Part shown: positions 26,536 through 35,148 of the stretch, piece after piece
How the letters are laid out: each line of letters begins with the position of its first letter
Position numbering within the stretch: position 1 is the first letter of the stretch
Assembly: GCF_003058195.1 (NCBI RefSeq)
Contig: NZ_QBUH01000003.1
Span: 310,001-374,000 of the forward strand
Direction: 5' to 3'
DNA from: Elizabethkingia sp. YR214
GTDB taxonomy: Bacteria > Bacteroidota > Bacteroidia > Flavobacteriales > Weeksellaceae
DNA length: 64,000 nucleotides
Program-made: the position numbers and the translations under genes
Notes under the pieces: generated by a model
What the model saw: the letters and a program-made list of their open reading frames with translations, nothing else
Database searches by the model: none
What the model was told of the DNA's origin: nothing

Positions 26536-27729
26536 ATGAATCTTCACGAATATCAATCAAAAGAGATTTTAGCGAAGTACGGTGTAGCTATACAACGTGG
26601 TTTTGTAGCTAATAATGTGGATGAAGCAGTTGCTGCTGCTGAAAAACTTACTGCTGAAACCGGAGCACAAGGCTGGGTTGTAAAAGCACAAATTCACGCC
26701 GGTGGTCGTGGTAAAGGTGGTGGTGTTAAGTTCTCTCCAAACATGGATAAACTTAAAGAAAATGCAGGTAATATTATCGGTATGCAACTTATTACACCAC
26801 AGACATCTGCTGAGGGTAAAAAAGTTAATTCTGTATTGGTAGCTGAAGATGTTTATTATCCGGGAGAAACAGAAACTAAAGAATTTTATGTTTCTATTCT
26901 TTTAGACAGAGCATTAGGTAAAAACACTGTAGTATATTCTACAGAAGGTGGTATGGATATCGAGCACGTAGCGGAAGTTACTCCTCATCTTATCCACAAA
27001 GAAGTTATTGATGCTGCTTACGGACTACAAGGTTTCCAGGCTAGAAAAATTGCTTTCAACCTTGGATTAGAAGGAAACGCTTTCAAAGAATTCGTTAAAT
27101 TCATTGGTAGCCTTTACAATGCTTATGTAGGTATTGATGCTTCTCTTTTCGAGATCAACCCTGTATTAAAAACTTCTGATAACAAAATTATCGCAGTAGA
27201 TGCTAAAGTAACTTTAGATGACAACGCATTATACCGTCACAAAGACTTAGCTGAATTAAGAGATACAAGAGAAGAAGATCCTATGGATGTTGAGGCTGGT
27301 GAAGCTGGTCTTAACTTCGTGAAGTTAGATGGTAACGTTGCTTGTATGGTAAACGGAGCTGGTCTTGCAATGGCGACCATGGATATCATTAAGCTTTCAG
27401 GAGGTAATCCTGCTAACTTCCTTGATGTGGGTGGTACTGCTGATGCTCAGAGAGTACAAACAGCTTTTGGAATTATCCTTAGAGATCCAAACGTAAAAGC
27501 TATCTTAATCAACATCTTCGGTGGTATTGTAAGATGTGACAGAGTAGCACAAGGTGTTGTAGATGCTTACAAAGCTATGGGTAGCCTACCTGTTCCATTA
27601 ATCGTAAGATTACAAGGAACTAATGCTGTAGAAGCTAAGCAATTAATCGATGATTCAGGTCTTCCTGTACATTCTGCTATTACATTAGAAGAAGCTGCAA
27701 ATAAAGTAAAAGAAGTTTTAGGTTCTTAA
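26536..27729 (+). CDS. sucC: Succinyl-CoA synthetase (ADP-forming) beta subunit
   Basis: Protein of 397 residues, normal length. An ATP-grasp N-terminal domain begins MNLHEYQSKEILAKYGV, with AQIHAGGRGKGGGVK for nucleotide binding. The C-terminal CoA-ligase domain contains NGAGLAMATMD, GGNPANFLDVGG and NIFGGIVRCD. It converts succinyl-CoA to succinate with ATP formation in the TCA cycle, as a complex with SucD. sucD is not adjacent, which as far as I recall is common in flavobacteria. High use of a few codons and even spacing fit strong expression. A strong terminator follows. Confidence 0.95.
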   Translation: MNLHEYQSKEILAKYGVAIQRGFVANNVDEAVAAAEKLTAETGAQGWVVKAQIHAGGRGKGGGVKFSPNMDKLKENAGNIIGMQLITPQTSAEGKKVNSVLVAEDVYYPGETETKEFYVSILLDRALGKNTVVYSTEGGMDIEHVAEVTPHLIHKEVIDAAYGLQGFQARKIAFNLGLEGNAFKEFVKFIGSLYNAYVGIDASLFEINPVLKTSDNKIIAVDAKVTLDDNALYRHKDLAELRDTREEDPMDVEAGEAGLNFVKLDGNVACMVNGAGLAMATMDIIKLSGGNPANFLDVGGTADAQRVQTAFGIILRDPNVKAILINIFGGIVRCDRVAQGVVDAYKAMGSLPVPLIVRLQGTNAVEAKQLIDDSGLPVHSAITLEEAANKVKEVLGS

Positions 27730-27746
27730 TTACATTTGCAATCGCA

Positions 27747-27781
27747 TAAAAAAAGCCACTTCATTTGAAGTGGCTTTTTTA
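27747..27781. terminator. Bidirectional terminator between sucC and the MscS gene
   Basis: AAAAGCCACTTCA and TGAAGTGGCTTTT form a 13-bp stem with a short loop, flanked by A and T runs. Confidence 0.88.
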
Positions 27782-27782
27782 T

Positions 27783-28637
27783 TTATGATTCTTTTTCTAT
27801 ACTTATACTCATCGGAGTGCTTAGCAGGATATTTTCCTGGTCCAGTTTTTCTTTTATTTTCACAAGAGCATCGCTTTTGGTATCGGCAACATTAGATCCG
27901 ATAGCGATCCAGAATTTTACCTGAATATTGAATGTCCCCTGTATAAGGGAGGTGAATATAACATCTGCGCTTTCCAGCCGATCTGCTTTATCCATATTTT
28001 TAATAACCTCCAAAATACAATCTTTTGCCTTCTGTATATCCTGGCTGGCCGGAATATCGAAGTCGAAAATTATTTTCCGCTGTGGAGAAGCTGTAATATT
28101 ATAGAACGGAGCGTTGAAAATTGTCTGATTCGGAATATAAACCTTTTTGCCTTCATCATTGATAAGTTTTGTGGTAAGGAAACCTATCTCGGTTACAGTA
28201 CCGGAATGAGCGCCTAATGTAATGTAATCACCAACCTTAAAGGATTTATCTATGCCAACTAACATTCCGGAGAAAATACTGGATACAAGATCTTTTAAAG
28301 CAACCCCGGCAATAACCCCGGCAACTCCTAAACTTCCTATAAATTTCCATAAGAAACCACTAAAGTTCATTATTTCCAGGGAAATAAAAGTCCCCATCAG
28401 AATAATCAGAAAACGAAAAACCCCTACCAGGGCAACAGCTGTTCCCTGTTTACTGCTATCCGGGAAAAAGTTATTAACAAGTTTTACAGTTACCTTGCTT
28501 AGATACCTGCTTCCTTTTAAGAATAATATAAAAACCAATATCCCAATAATTAACCTTGGAGATAATTCAGCAAATTTCACATACCAGCTCTTCAATACAG
28601 CCAATACAATATCAATGTATTTCAATCCTTCGTTCAT
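27783..28637 (-). CDS. Small-conductance mechanosensitive channel, MscS family
   Basis: Protein of 284 residues from the ATG at 28,637. The longer frame to 28,688 runs through a terminator and the -7 box, so it is rejected. Membrane segments lie at about residues 22-40, 60-85 and 90-115; the pore helix region GSLGVAGVIAGVALKDLVSS matches the MscS TM3 Gly/Ala pattern. A beta domain (FKVGDYITLGAHSGTVTEIG) and the alpha/beta vestibule follow. It opens under membrane tension to release osmolytes. Single gene, minus strand. Confidence 0.9.
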   Translation of the reverse strand: MNEGLKYIDIVLAVLKSWYVKFAELSPRLIIGILVFILFLKGSRYLSKVTVKLVNNFFPDSSKQGTAVALVGVFRFLIILMGTFISLEIMNFSGFLWKFIGSLGVAGVIAGVALKDLVSSIFSGMLVGIDKSFKVGDYITLGAHSGTVTEIGFLTTKLINDEGKKVYIPNQTIFNAPFYNITASPQRKIIFDFDIPASQDIQKAKDCILEVIKNMDKADRLESADVIFTSLIQGTFNIQVKFWIAIGSNVADTKSDALVKIKEKLDQENILLSTPMSISIEKES

Positions 28638-28652
28638 AATTGTAAATTTATG

Positions 28653-28660
28653 CAAAAATA
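28653..28660 (-). promoter_or_regulatory. -7 box of the MscS gene
   Basis: TATTTTTG on the minus strand, 15 bases before the ATG at 28,637. This decides the start and implies a very short leader. Confidence 0.6.
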
Positions 28661-28692
28661 AAAATGCCAGCCGGATTAGGGCTGGCATTTTG
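28661..28692 (-). terminator. Terminator of the outer-membrane protein gene
   Basis: AAAATGCCAGCC and GGCTGGCATTTT form a 12-bp stem, ending in a T run on the minus strand. Confidence 0.8.
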
Positions 28693-28708
28693 TATTAAAA
28701 TATAAATT

Positions 28709-29293
28709 TTATTGTTCTCCTCTTGTAACTTGTTTTACTTTAGATGTCGGAAGATAAATCTGGAAACCTACATTAAAGCCAATGTTAGAAGTTGTACCAT
28801 TATTTCCGAATCCGAAATCACCATTGTATTTTACAAGACCTTCTACAGCAACGTTAGGTGTAATGAAGTAAGCATAACCTGGACCAACTCCTAAGTTAAG
28901 ACCAGTTGTAGAGTTACCTCCTTTAGTAGTACTTGTACCACCAATACCTGCATTACCTTCTACGAAGAATCTTCCGTGCTTCAATAGGCTGTCAACCTGA
29001 TCATTGTTAAAATAATATCTAGCCATTGGACCTACACTGTACTTGTAAGTTGTAGGGCCATCCTTGGTTCCACTAAAACCAAAAGTAACCTGACCTCCAA
29101 GTGCAAAGTTATCATCAATAAAATAAGCTGCTTTTGGCTCTAAAGTAAAGTTGTAACCACCACCAGTGTTTAACCCGAAGCTGGAAGTGATAATGTTACC
29201 ACCTACCATCCAGTTTCCTTTCTGTAGCTGAGCTTTTGTAACTGAAAATAATCCTGTTGCTAAAATAGCTGTACTTAAAATTAACTTTTTCAT
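28709..29293 (-). CDS. Outer-membrane beta-barrel protein (OmpA/OprF-barrel-like porin)
   Basis: Protein of 194 residues starting at the ATG at 29,293, where MKKLILSTAILATGLFSVTK begins a clean signal peptide; the upstream 21 codons are rejected. The mature chain has alternating hydrophobic and polar strands (NWMVGGNIITSSFGLN, FALGGQVTFGFSG, MARYYFNNDQ, GLNLGVGPGYAYFITPNVAV) and ends NIGFNVGFQIYLP, typical of an eight-stranded barrel. The role is structural or unknown. Single gene with its own terminator. Confidence 0.8.
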   Translation of the reverse strand: MKKLILSTAILATGLFSVTKAQLQKGNWMVGGNIITSSFGLNTGGGYNFTLEPKAAYFIDDNFALGGQVTFGFSGTKDGPTTYKYSVGPMARYYFNNDQVDSLLKHGRFFVEGNAGIGGTSTTKGGNSTTGLNLGVGPGYAYFITPNVAVEGLVKYNGDFGFGNNGTTSNIGFNVGFQIYLPTSKVKQVTRGEQ

Positions 29294-29472
29294 TTTTGTA
29301 TGATTTTTTGTTATAAAAATAAATTTTTGAATTTTTTTGATTTGGTCATATACCAACTTTACAGGTTAAATATCTGCCGTTGGTATATTTATAACTTTTT
29401 AACGAAAATTATAAATACAATTATTGTTCCATTACATTATATTTTCAATAAAATGAGTTTGGCATTATAAAC

Positions 29473-29507
29473 AAAAAAGCAGCAAATCTAGAATTTGCTG
29501 CTTTTTA
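29473..29507. terminator. Terminator downstream of the siderophore receptor
   Basis: AAAAAGCAGCAAAT and ATTTGCTGCTTTTT form a 14-bp stem around CTAGA, with A and T runs on both sides. Confidence 0.85.
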
Positions 29508-29534
29508 TAACTGAATAGAATCAGGATGTTTTTC

Positions 29535-31817
29535 CTAGAGTCTGTATGTTAAAGTAAAATAATAATTTCTCGGTGCAATAGGGTTTACAGAATAGTTTTC
29601 GTGTACATTGTAATTAACCGTATCGAATAAATTGTTCACCTTTGCCTGAATAGAAAACTTCTTCCAGTCGTATCCTAAAGAAAGTGCAAAAGTTGTATAA
29701 TCTTTTAATGTGAAAATTCTGGATACACCGTTTCTGGTATTGTTGGTTGCTTTCGTATCATTCCATCCGGCAAGTCTGTCTCCAATGTAATAGAAACTTG
29801 TTCCTACTTTAAGCCCTTTAATATATTTTGGTAATGTATAGAAAGCTGAAAGGTTAGCAGTTGTAGCCGGAGTTCTTACAATTCTCTGCTTTTCTACATA
29901 ACCAAAAGTATCCGGAGTATCTAAATAAACAGAGTTGTTATAAGAGATTCCTCCTATTAATGAAAGGTTTTTTGACGGGTTTCCTGTAATATCCAATTCT
30001 ACACCACGGCTGCGCATTTTTCCGGCAAATTCTTTTAAGTCTGTGTCTATAGAAGCTCCATTTTTGTCCAGTATATTTTGGTAATAGTTTTTGTATAAAA
30101 TTTGGTAAACACTCAAATTAATTGCGATTGCATTTTTCCACAGATTCTTTTTTACACCTATTTCGTACTGATCAATTGTGGTTGGAGTCAAGGCTACTCT
30201 TGGTAATGCACGAACTTTATTTACATAATCATTATTACTCAGATTAGGATCCAGATTTTGAATGCCATCTACAGTATATCCTGTATTTGCTGAGAAAGAG
30301 TTGGTATAAGTAGCAAATACTGATAGATTTTCATTTGGAGTATAAACTAAACCAAATTTTGGAGAAAAAGCATGGTCGCTGGTTGCAGTTCCTGTAGGTC
30401 TTGGATCTGAGTTGGTTACAAAATTCTTTGTTTGGGTAACTTTATTTTCTATATATGACCATCTTACACCGGCAAGTACTTTAAACTGATTTGTAATACT
30501 TATAAAATCCTGAATGTAGACTCCGTAACGGTAAGTCGGAATTCTGTTTCTTATATTTTTAGTCGCAGGAGGAATTATACTGCCGCTTGTCCAGGTACTC
30601 GGATCATCCAGATAAACTGATGGATCATTTGTATTTCCATTTGTTCCATACTTTGTAGGATTATTGAAAGTATATGTATCTGCTTGGTTGTAATCACCAT
30701 CTGTTCCTACCAATACCTGATGTTTTAAAGATCCGGTATTGAACTCACCATTTATATTGATTTGAAAAGATGTATAATTCTGCTCAGTATATTGTTTATT
30801 TAATGGTCTGTCCCATTTTAGTCTTCCGTTTTTGTCATACCCCCACTGTACTCTTTCGGTCGAATAATAATCGCGGGTATAATTCTGATAAGATAGAACA
30901 GAGTTTAATGTCCATCTATTAGAAAACTGATGGTTGAATATAATGTCTGTAGATGCCTGCTTTACATCCTGATATTGCCAGCTTGCTCCAAGAAAAGCAT
31001 TTCTTGGTAGCAGATTGTTCATAGAGTAACTACCATCTTTATTGGTAATAGCTCCAATACCAAAATCTGGAGTGAAATTATTGATTAAGTAATCACCTTC
31101 TACAATCAACTGAGATTTTTTTCCAATGTTGAAAAGTAAAGATGGGTTGAAGTAAATTTTTTCTGAAGAAACTCCATCTCTGAAGCTGTCAGCAGTTTCA
31201 TAAGTTCCATTCAAGCGGAATGCAACACCTTTAGAAATTGGACCATAAACGTCGAAGGTTGGTTTATAAGTATTCCAGCTTCCTCCACTTAGACTAAAGC
31301 TTCCTCCGGTAGTAAATCTCGGTTTTTTTGTAACCATATTAATAATCCCGCCGGCAGCAGTATTTCCGTATAACATGGCATTAGCTCCTTTCAAAACTTC
31401 TACACGTTCTAAACCACTTACTTCAGGAAATACACCACTATTTACTCTTGCACCATTCTTGAAAATATTATCGTTCCCAAGGCTAAAACCTCTTCCTCCA
31501 AAGCTGTCCTGAGAATTACCTCTGGAAGATGTTACATAGATTCCGTTTACATTTTGCAGCACATCACTTAATTGCTTTGCCTGTTGTTGTTCTATGATTT
31601 CATGAGTAACAATAGCAATGGGTTGTGGTGTTTCCATTACCGTAAGGTTAGATTTGGTAGATAATGGTTTTGCCTTATTAGGATTTCCGGTTTTATGGAG
31701 ATTAATATCTTCTATCTGCTGAACTTTAATAGTGTCAGTCTTGATGAATTTTCTTTTCTGTGCATGAGCAAAAGTAGCGCACAATAGGAGTCCCAGAGCA
31801 ATAGTGCTTTTATTCAT
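29535..31817 (-). CDS. TonB-dependent siderophore receptor (outer membrane)
   Basis: Protein of 760 residues, full family length. The signal peptide (1-19, AHAQ) is followed by a plug domain (about 60-185; PQPIAIVTHEIIEQQQAKQL, SRGNSQDSFGGRGF, ERVEVLKGANAMLYGNTAAG, GGIINMVTKKP) and a 22-strand-type barrel ending YYFTLTYRL with the C-terminal aromatic needed for insertion. Plug and barrel are of the FhuE/FpvA/ferrichrome class, so it probably imports a ferric siderophore with TonB energy. There is no regulatory extension for an anti-sigma factor. Single gene; the leader holds an iron-box-like motif. Confidence 0.9.
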   Translation of the reverse strand: MNKSTIALGLLLCATFAHAQKRKFIKTDTIKVQQIEDINLHKTGNPNKAKPLSTKSNLTVMETPQPIAIVTHEIIEQQQAKQLSDVLQNVNGIYVTSSRGNSQDSFGGRGFSLGNDNIFKNGARVNSGVFPEVSGLERVEVLKGANAMLYGNTAAGGIINMVTKKPRFTTGGSFSLSGGSWNTYKPTFDVYGPISKGVAFRLNGTYETADSFRDGVSSEKIYFNPSLLFNIGKKSQLIVEGDYLINNFTPDFGIGAITNKDGSYSMNNLLPRNAFLGASWQYQDVKQASTDIIFNHQFSNRWTLNSVLSYQNYTRDYYSTERVQWGYDKNGRLKWDRPLNKQYTEQNYTSFQININGEFNTGSLKHQVLVGTDGDYNQADTYTFNNPTKYGTNGNTNDPSVYLDDPSTWTSGSIIPPATKNIRNRIPTYRYGVYIQDFISITNQFKVLAGVRWSYIENKVTQTKNFVTNSDPRPTGTATSDHAFSPKFGLVYTPNENLSVFATYTNSFSANTGYTVDGIQNLDPNLSNNDYVNKVRALPRVALTPTTIDQYEIGVKKNLWKNAIAINLSVYQILYKNYYQNILDKNGASIDTDLKEFAGKMRSRGVELDITGNPSKNLSLIGGISYNNSVYLDTPDTFGYVEKQRIVRTPATTANLSAFYTLPKYIKGLKVGTSFYYIGDRLAGWNDTKATNNTRNGVSRIFTLKDYTTFALSLGYDWKKFSIQAKVNNLFDTVNYNVHENYSVNPIAPRNYYFTLTYRL

Positions 31818-31833
31818 AAGTTGTTGAATTAAA

Positions 31834-31856
31834 TCTATTTAGACTTATTTAAAATA
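31834..31856 (+). promoter_or_regulatory. Putative Fur-type iron operator of the siderophore receptor
   Basis: CTATTTAGACTTATTTAAAA lies between the -7 box (31,863) and the ATG. It shares ATTTAGACT with the site before the truncated receptor at 19,163. A second similar word, TTATTTAGAATTATT, lies upstream at about 31,898. Placement at the promoter fits repression by iron-loaded Fur. Confidence 0.4.
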
Positions 31857-31862
31857 ATTTTG

Positions 31863-31870
31863 CAAAAGTA
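31863..31870 (-). promoter_or_regulatory. -7 box of the siderophore receptor
   Basis: TACTTTTG on the minus strand, 45 bases before the ATG. Confidence 0.6.
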
Positions 31871-32036
31871 GAAATTTTTAGCATTAAAGCAATATTTTAT
31901 TTAGAATTATTAAAAAAAATAGCATTTAATTTGTATTTATTTGATTTACAGTATTATATTTTTATTTATCGATAATTTTGCATTATTCTGTAATATCAGA
32001 CAGTTGAATATGTAATATCTTTGATAAAAAATTGAA

Positions 32037-33092
32037 ATGCAATTAGTAAAAGTTGGCCTTTGTGCATTCGGAATGAGTGGGAAAGTATTTCATGCACCAT
32101 TTCTGAAAGAACATCCCGGATATTTTATGTCTGCGGTAGTAGAGAGATCTAAAAACGATTCAAAAGAGAAATATCCTGATGCAATTATTTACCGTTCGGT
32201 AGAAGATATGCTTGAAAATGCAGATATAGATATGGTGGTTGTAAATACACCTGTACAGACGCATTTTGAATATGCTAAAATGGCTTTAGAAGCAGGTAAG
32301 AATGTAGTTGTGGAGAAACCTTTTACAGTGAATACTTCCGAAGCCGAAGAGTTGGTAAAACTGGCAGAAGAAAAGGGATTATTTTTGAGTGTTTATCAGA
32401 ATCGGAGATTCGATCGGGACTTTTTGCAAGTGAAAAACATTATATATGAAGGAAAACTTGGAAATATCAAAGAGGTTGAGATACGTTTTGACAGGTTCCG
32501 TACTACTGCAAGTGGTAAAGTACATAAAGAAAATCCGGACCTACCTGCATCAGGGGCATTACATGATTTGGGGGCACATCTTACAGATCAGGCTATTCAG
32601 CTTTTTGGAGCACCAGAAAAGCTATTTGCAGATGTATTCTCAATGAAAGGAACTGAGTATGCCAACGATTATTTTGAAATTCTTTTGTACTATCCGGATA
32701 GTCTGAGAATCCGTGTAAAAGCTTCTGTATTTACCAAAGAAGATCATTATGCTTATAAAATCCATGGAGATAAAGGAAGTTTTCTTCAGGAAAGAACAGA
32801 TAATCAGGAAGCCGAACTTGTCGCTGGTGCTATTCCAGAGTATAATAAAGACTGGCAAAAACCTCTTAACGGAGATGATAGTATCCTGAATTATCTGGAT
32901 GAAAGTGGTAATACAATTCGTATAACACAAAGTAGTAAGGCCGGAGATTATATGGATTATTACCAGGAAATATATGAACATGTAGTATTTGGTAATCCTT
33001 TGCCATCTCCTGGTAAAGAAGTTATACAAAATATGAAACTTATAGATAAAGCTATGGAAAGTGCAAAATCCGGACAGATAATTAATTTCTGA
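32037..33092 (+). CDS. Gfo/Idh/MocA family oxidoreductase
   Basis: Protein of 351 residues. An N-terminal Rossmann fold (VKVGLCAFGMSGKVFHAPFL) binds NAD(P). VEKPFTVNTSEAEELV contains the family EKP motif with the catalytic Lys. The C-terminal domain starts VYQNRRFDRDFLQVK and has GALHDLGAHLTDQAIQLFG with the conserved D/H pair. It resembles YdgJ/YvaA-type enzymes that oxidise or reduce sugars or inositol-like polyols; the substrate is not predictable. Single gene. Confidence 0.88.
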   Translation: MQLVKVGLCAFGMSGKVFHAPFLKEHPGYFMSAVVERSKNDSKEKYPDAIIYRSVEDMLENADIDMVVVNTPVQTHFEYAKMALEAGKNVVVEKPFTVNTSEAEELVKLAEEKGLFLSVYQNRRFDRDFLQVKNIIYEGKLGNIKEVEIRFDRFRTTASGKVHKENPDLPASGALHDLGAHLTDQAIQLFGAPEKLFADVFSMKGTEYANDYFEILLYYPDSLRIRVKASVFTKEDHYAYKIHGDKGSFLQERTDNQEAELVAGAIPEYNKDWQKPLNGDDSILNYLDESGNTIRITQSSKAGDYMDYYQEIYEHVVFGNPLPSPGKEVIQNMKLIDKAMESAKSGQIINF

Positions 33093-33168
33093 TAAAAAAA
33101 ATATTATTTCTTATAGAAGTGAATTAAAAATGTTTCTATTTTTATGCCAATAAATTATTGTAGTAAAA

Positions 33169-34314
33169 ATGAAGCATTTTTTTTCTGTATCATTACTTTT
33201 TGTGATGGTTCTGTGCTTTTCCCAACAGAAAGTAACTGTTATTAAAGCAAATTCCAATAAGGCCAGAATCTATGAAGAAGATAATATGATATCTGGCTGG
33301 GGTATTAATCCAAAGGTAAAACCCGATATTCATACGACAGGTAGAATTACTAAGAGTAAAAAAATAGTATTCAAAACCGATATAGATTCTATAGTGGTAA
33401 ACCTAAAACCCGGAGAGAAAAAAGACTTTATTGTTCTTTTAAATGGCAAAGATTCATGTTATACGAGAATTCAGGCGCCGGAAGTAAAAGACTTTAGTAA
33501 AACAAATCCGGAAATTCATGATACAATTCCTTTTATTGTGAATAAGTATAATACTAACCTTGTCAAGACATTCTTTAACCATAAAGATTCTCTTACTTTT
33601 AATTTTGATACCGGCGCTACGGAAATGTCTGTTACAAGAGATGCCTTGAAAAACAGAATAAAATCTAATCCTCAGCTTTATAATACGCATTACGATATAC
33701 AAATTGGTAAAAGAACTTATAAAAGTGAGATCTACGATCATGAAATGGTAGGTCAGGAAGCTGATGGTTTATTGGGATGGAATATTTTCGATGGACTGTT
33801 AGTAGAATTGAATTATGATAAAGAGAAAATGATAGTACATTCTAAGATGCCTAAAAATATATTGAAGGATAAAGGTTATTCAAAGTTTAAAATCTGGTAT
33901 TTTAACAACAAGCCTTTTATAGAATGCGATATGTGGGAAAATGGCACTTGGTATAAAGAATGGTTTCTTTTTGACTTAGGGTATCAGCGTTCTGTAATGT
34001 TGGATAATGACCTGCTGAAAGAGAAAAACTTTCCTGTGGAGAATTTGAAGATTATAAAGAAAACAAGCCTGCGTGGGGTTAGCGGAAAAGAAATTCCGGT
34101 AATAACAGCTAATTTACAAAAGATAAAGATTGGGAAAGCTGAGCTAAAAAATATTCCGGCACAGCTTCTGACAGCAAACAAACCTATGGGATCTGCTAAA
34201 ATCCATATACTTGGAAATGATATGCTGAAGCGATTCAATACAGTACTTGATTTTCAAAATAATATAATTTATCTTAAACCAAATACCTTATTCAATAAAG
34301 AGCTAATAAACTAA
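33169..34314 (+). CDS. Secreted retropepsin-like aspartyl protease
   Basis: Protein of 381 residues with a signal peptide to about residue 18 (CFSQ). It has two lobes: TFNFDTGATEMSV (the DTGA motif, about 145) and FLFDLGYQRSVML (a DLG variant, about 266). Each is followed by the hydrophobic strand pattern of pepsin-like proteases, and GLLGWNIFDGLLVEL and HILGNDMLKRFNTVLDF are the 'lG.d.l..f' flap-side motifs of each half. It is therefore a bacterial aspartyl protease acting in the periplasm or outside. In the second lobe Thr is replaced by Leu, so that half may be weakened. Single gene. Confidence 0.75.
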   Translation: MKHFFSVSLLFVMVLCFSQQKVTVIKANSNKARIYEEDNMISGWGINPKVKPDIHTTGRITKSKKIVFKTDIDSIVVNLKPGEKKDFIVLLNGKDSCYTRIQAPEVKDFSKTNPEIHDTIPFIVNKYNTNLVKTFFNHKDSLTFNFDTGATEMSVTRDALKNRIKSNPQLYNTHYDIQIGKRTYKSEIYDHEMVGQEADGLLGWNIFDGLLVELNYDKEKMIVHSKMPKNILKDKGYSKFKIWYFNNKPFIECDMWENGTWYKEWFLFDLGYQRSVMLDNDLLKEKNFPVENLKIIKKTSLRGVSGKEIPVITANLQKIKIGKAELKNIPAQLLTANKPMGSAKIHILGNDMLKRFNTVLDFQNNIIYLKPNTLFNKELIN

Positions 34315-34331
34315 GATAGAATTCGATATAA

Positions 34332-34363
34332 AAAAGCTGCATAACTCTGTTATGCAGCTTTTC
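34332..34363. terminator. Bidirectional terminator
   Basis: AAAAGCTGCATAAC and GTTATGCAGCTTTT form a 14-bp stem with a short loop between two converging genes. Confidence 0.85.
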
Positions 34364-34382
34364 TATTGTTAGTAACTATTAA

Positions 34383-35090
34383 TTATAGTTTGATAGCTGT
34401 TTCTAAAGCTAACTCAATCATTGGCTTTAAAGCTCTTTCTCTTTCATTTGCAGAAATCTCTTCTCTTGTAGGAATAATGTCTGAAACAGTTAATATCGTT
34501 GCAGCATTTTTTCCTAAATGTTTAGCATTCGCAAATAAAGCAAATGCTTCCATTTCTACAGCAGAACAGTTGTATTTCTCTGCAACAGCAGGAATAGCAG
34601 GATTCTTGCGGTAGAAAATATCACTTGTATGGATATTTGTATTTTTAGTAATGATAGACTGAGCAGCAGCAGTTTCGTTGATCATATCAAAAACTTTCCC
34701 CTGGTGCGAAAGAATATCTCCTTCAATTTCCCACGCATATTTAGCATAAGTACTTTCACTTGCTGCATTTTCAACATTAAGAATATCGAAAAGTTTCAGA
34801 TCTGTGTTGTAAGCACCACAAGTTCCGATTCGGATAATAGTATCCACATCATATTCAGTAAATAGTTCATAAGAGTAGATTCCGATGCTTGCACAACCCA
34901 TTCCGCTGGCACCAACTGATATTGTTTTTCCTTTATATTCTCCGGTAAAGTAGAATATGTTTCGGGTTTTACTTACCAGTCTTACGTTTTCTAAAAAATT
35001 CTCTGCAATATATTGGGCACGTAACGGATCTCCCGGTTGTAATACAACTTTTGCAATATCTCCTTTATTAGCACTAATGTGAACGCTCAT
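34383..35090 (-). CDS. deoD: Purine-nucleoside phosphorylase, DeoD type
   Basis: Protein of 235 residues, normal for the hexameric DeoD class. Motifs: VLQPGDPLRAQYIAENFL (phosphate site), GASGMGCASIGIYSYEL, RIGTCGAYNTD and VEMEAFALFANA (ribose and base contacts), TVSDIIPTREE with the catalytic Asp. It splits purine (deoxy)nucleosides with phosphate for salvage. deoC, the next catabolic step for deoxyribose, is at 42,134. TATATTTG (minus, 35,111-35,118) is a likely -7 box. Single gene. Confidence 0.93.
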   Translation of the reverse strand: MSVHISANKGDIAKVVLQPGDPLRAQYIAENFLENVRLVSKTRNIFYFTGEYKGKTISVGASGMGCASIGIYSYELFTEYDVDTIIRIGTCGAYNTDLKLFDILNVENAASESTYAKYAWEIEGDILSHQGKVFDMINETAAAQSIITKNTNIHTSDIFYRKNPAIPAVAEKYNCSAVEMEAFALFANAKHLGKNAATILTVSDIIPTREEISANERERALKPMIELALETAIKL

Positions 35091-35148
35091 AATTTTATTT
35101 TTTGAAAAGACAAATATAGTGACTTTGATCGTATTGGGCTAAACAGAA

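Noticed and set aside
28638-28688. 17-codon extension of the MscS protein
   Set aside because: It overlaps a terminator hairpin and the TATTTTTG box of the gene.
29294-29356. 21-codon extension of the outer-membrane barrel protein
   Set aside because: It would place 21 polar residues before a perfect signal peptide.
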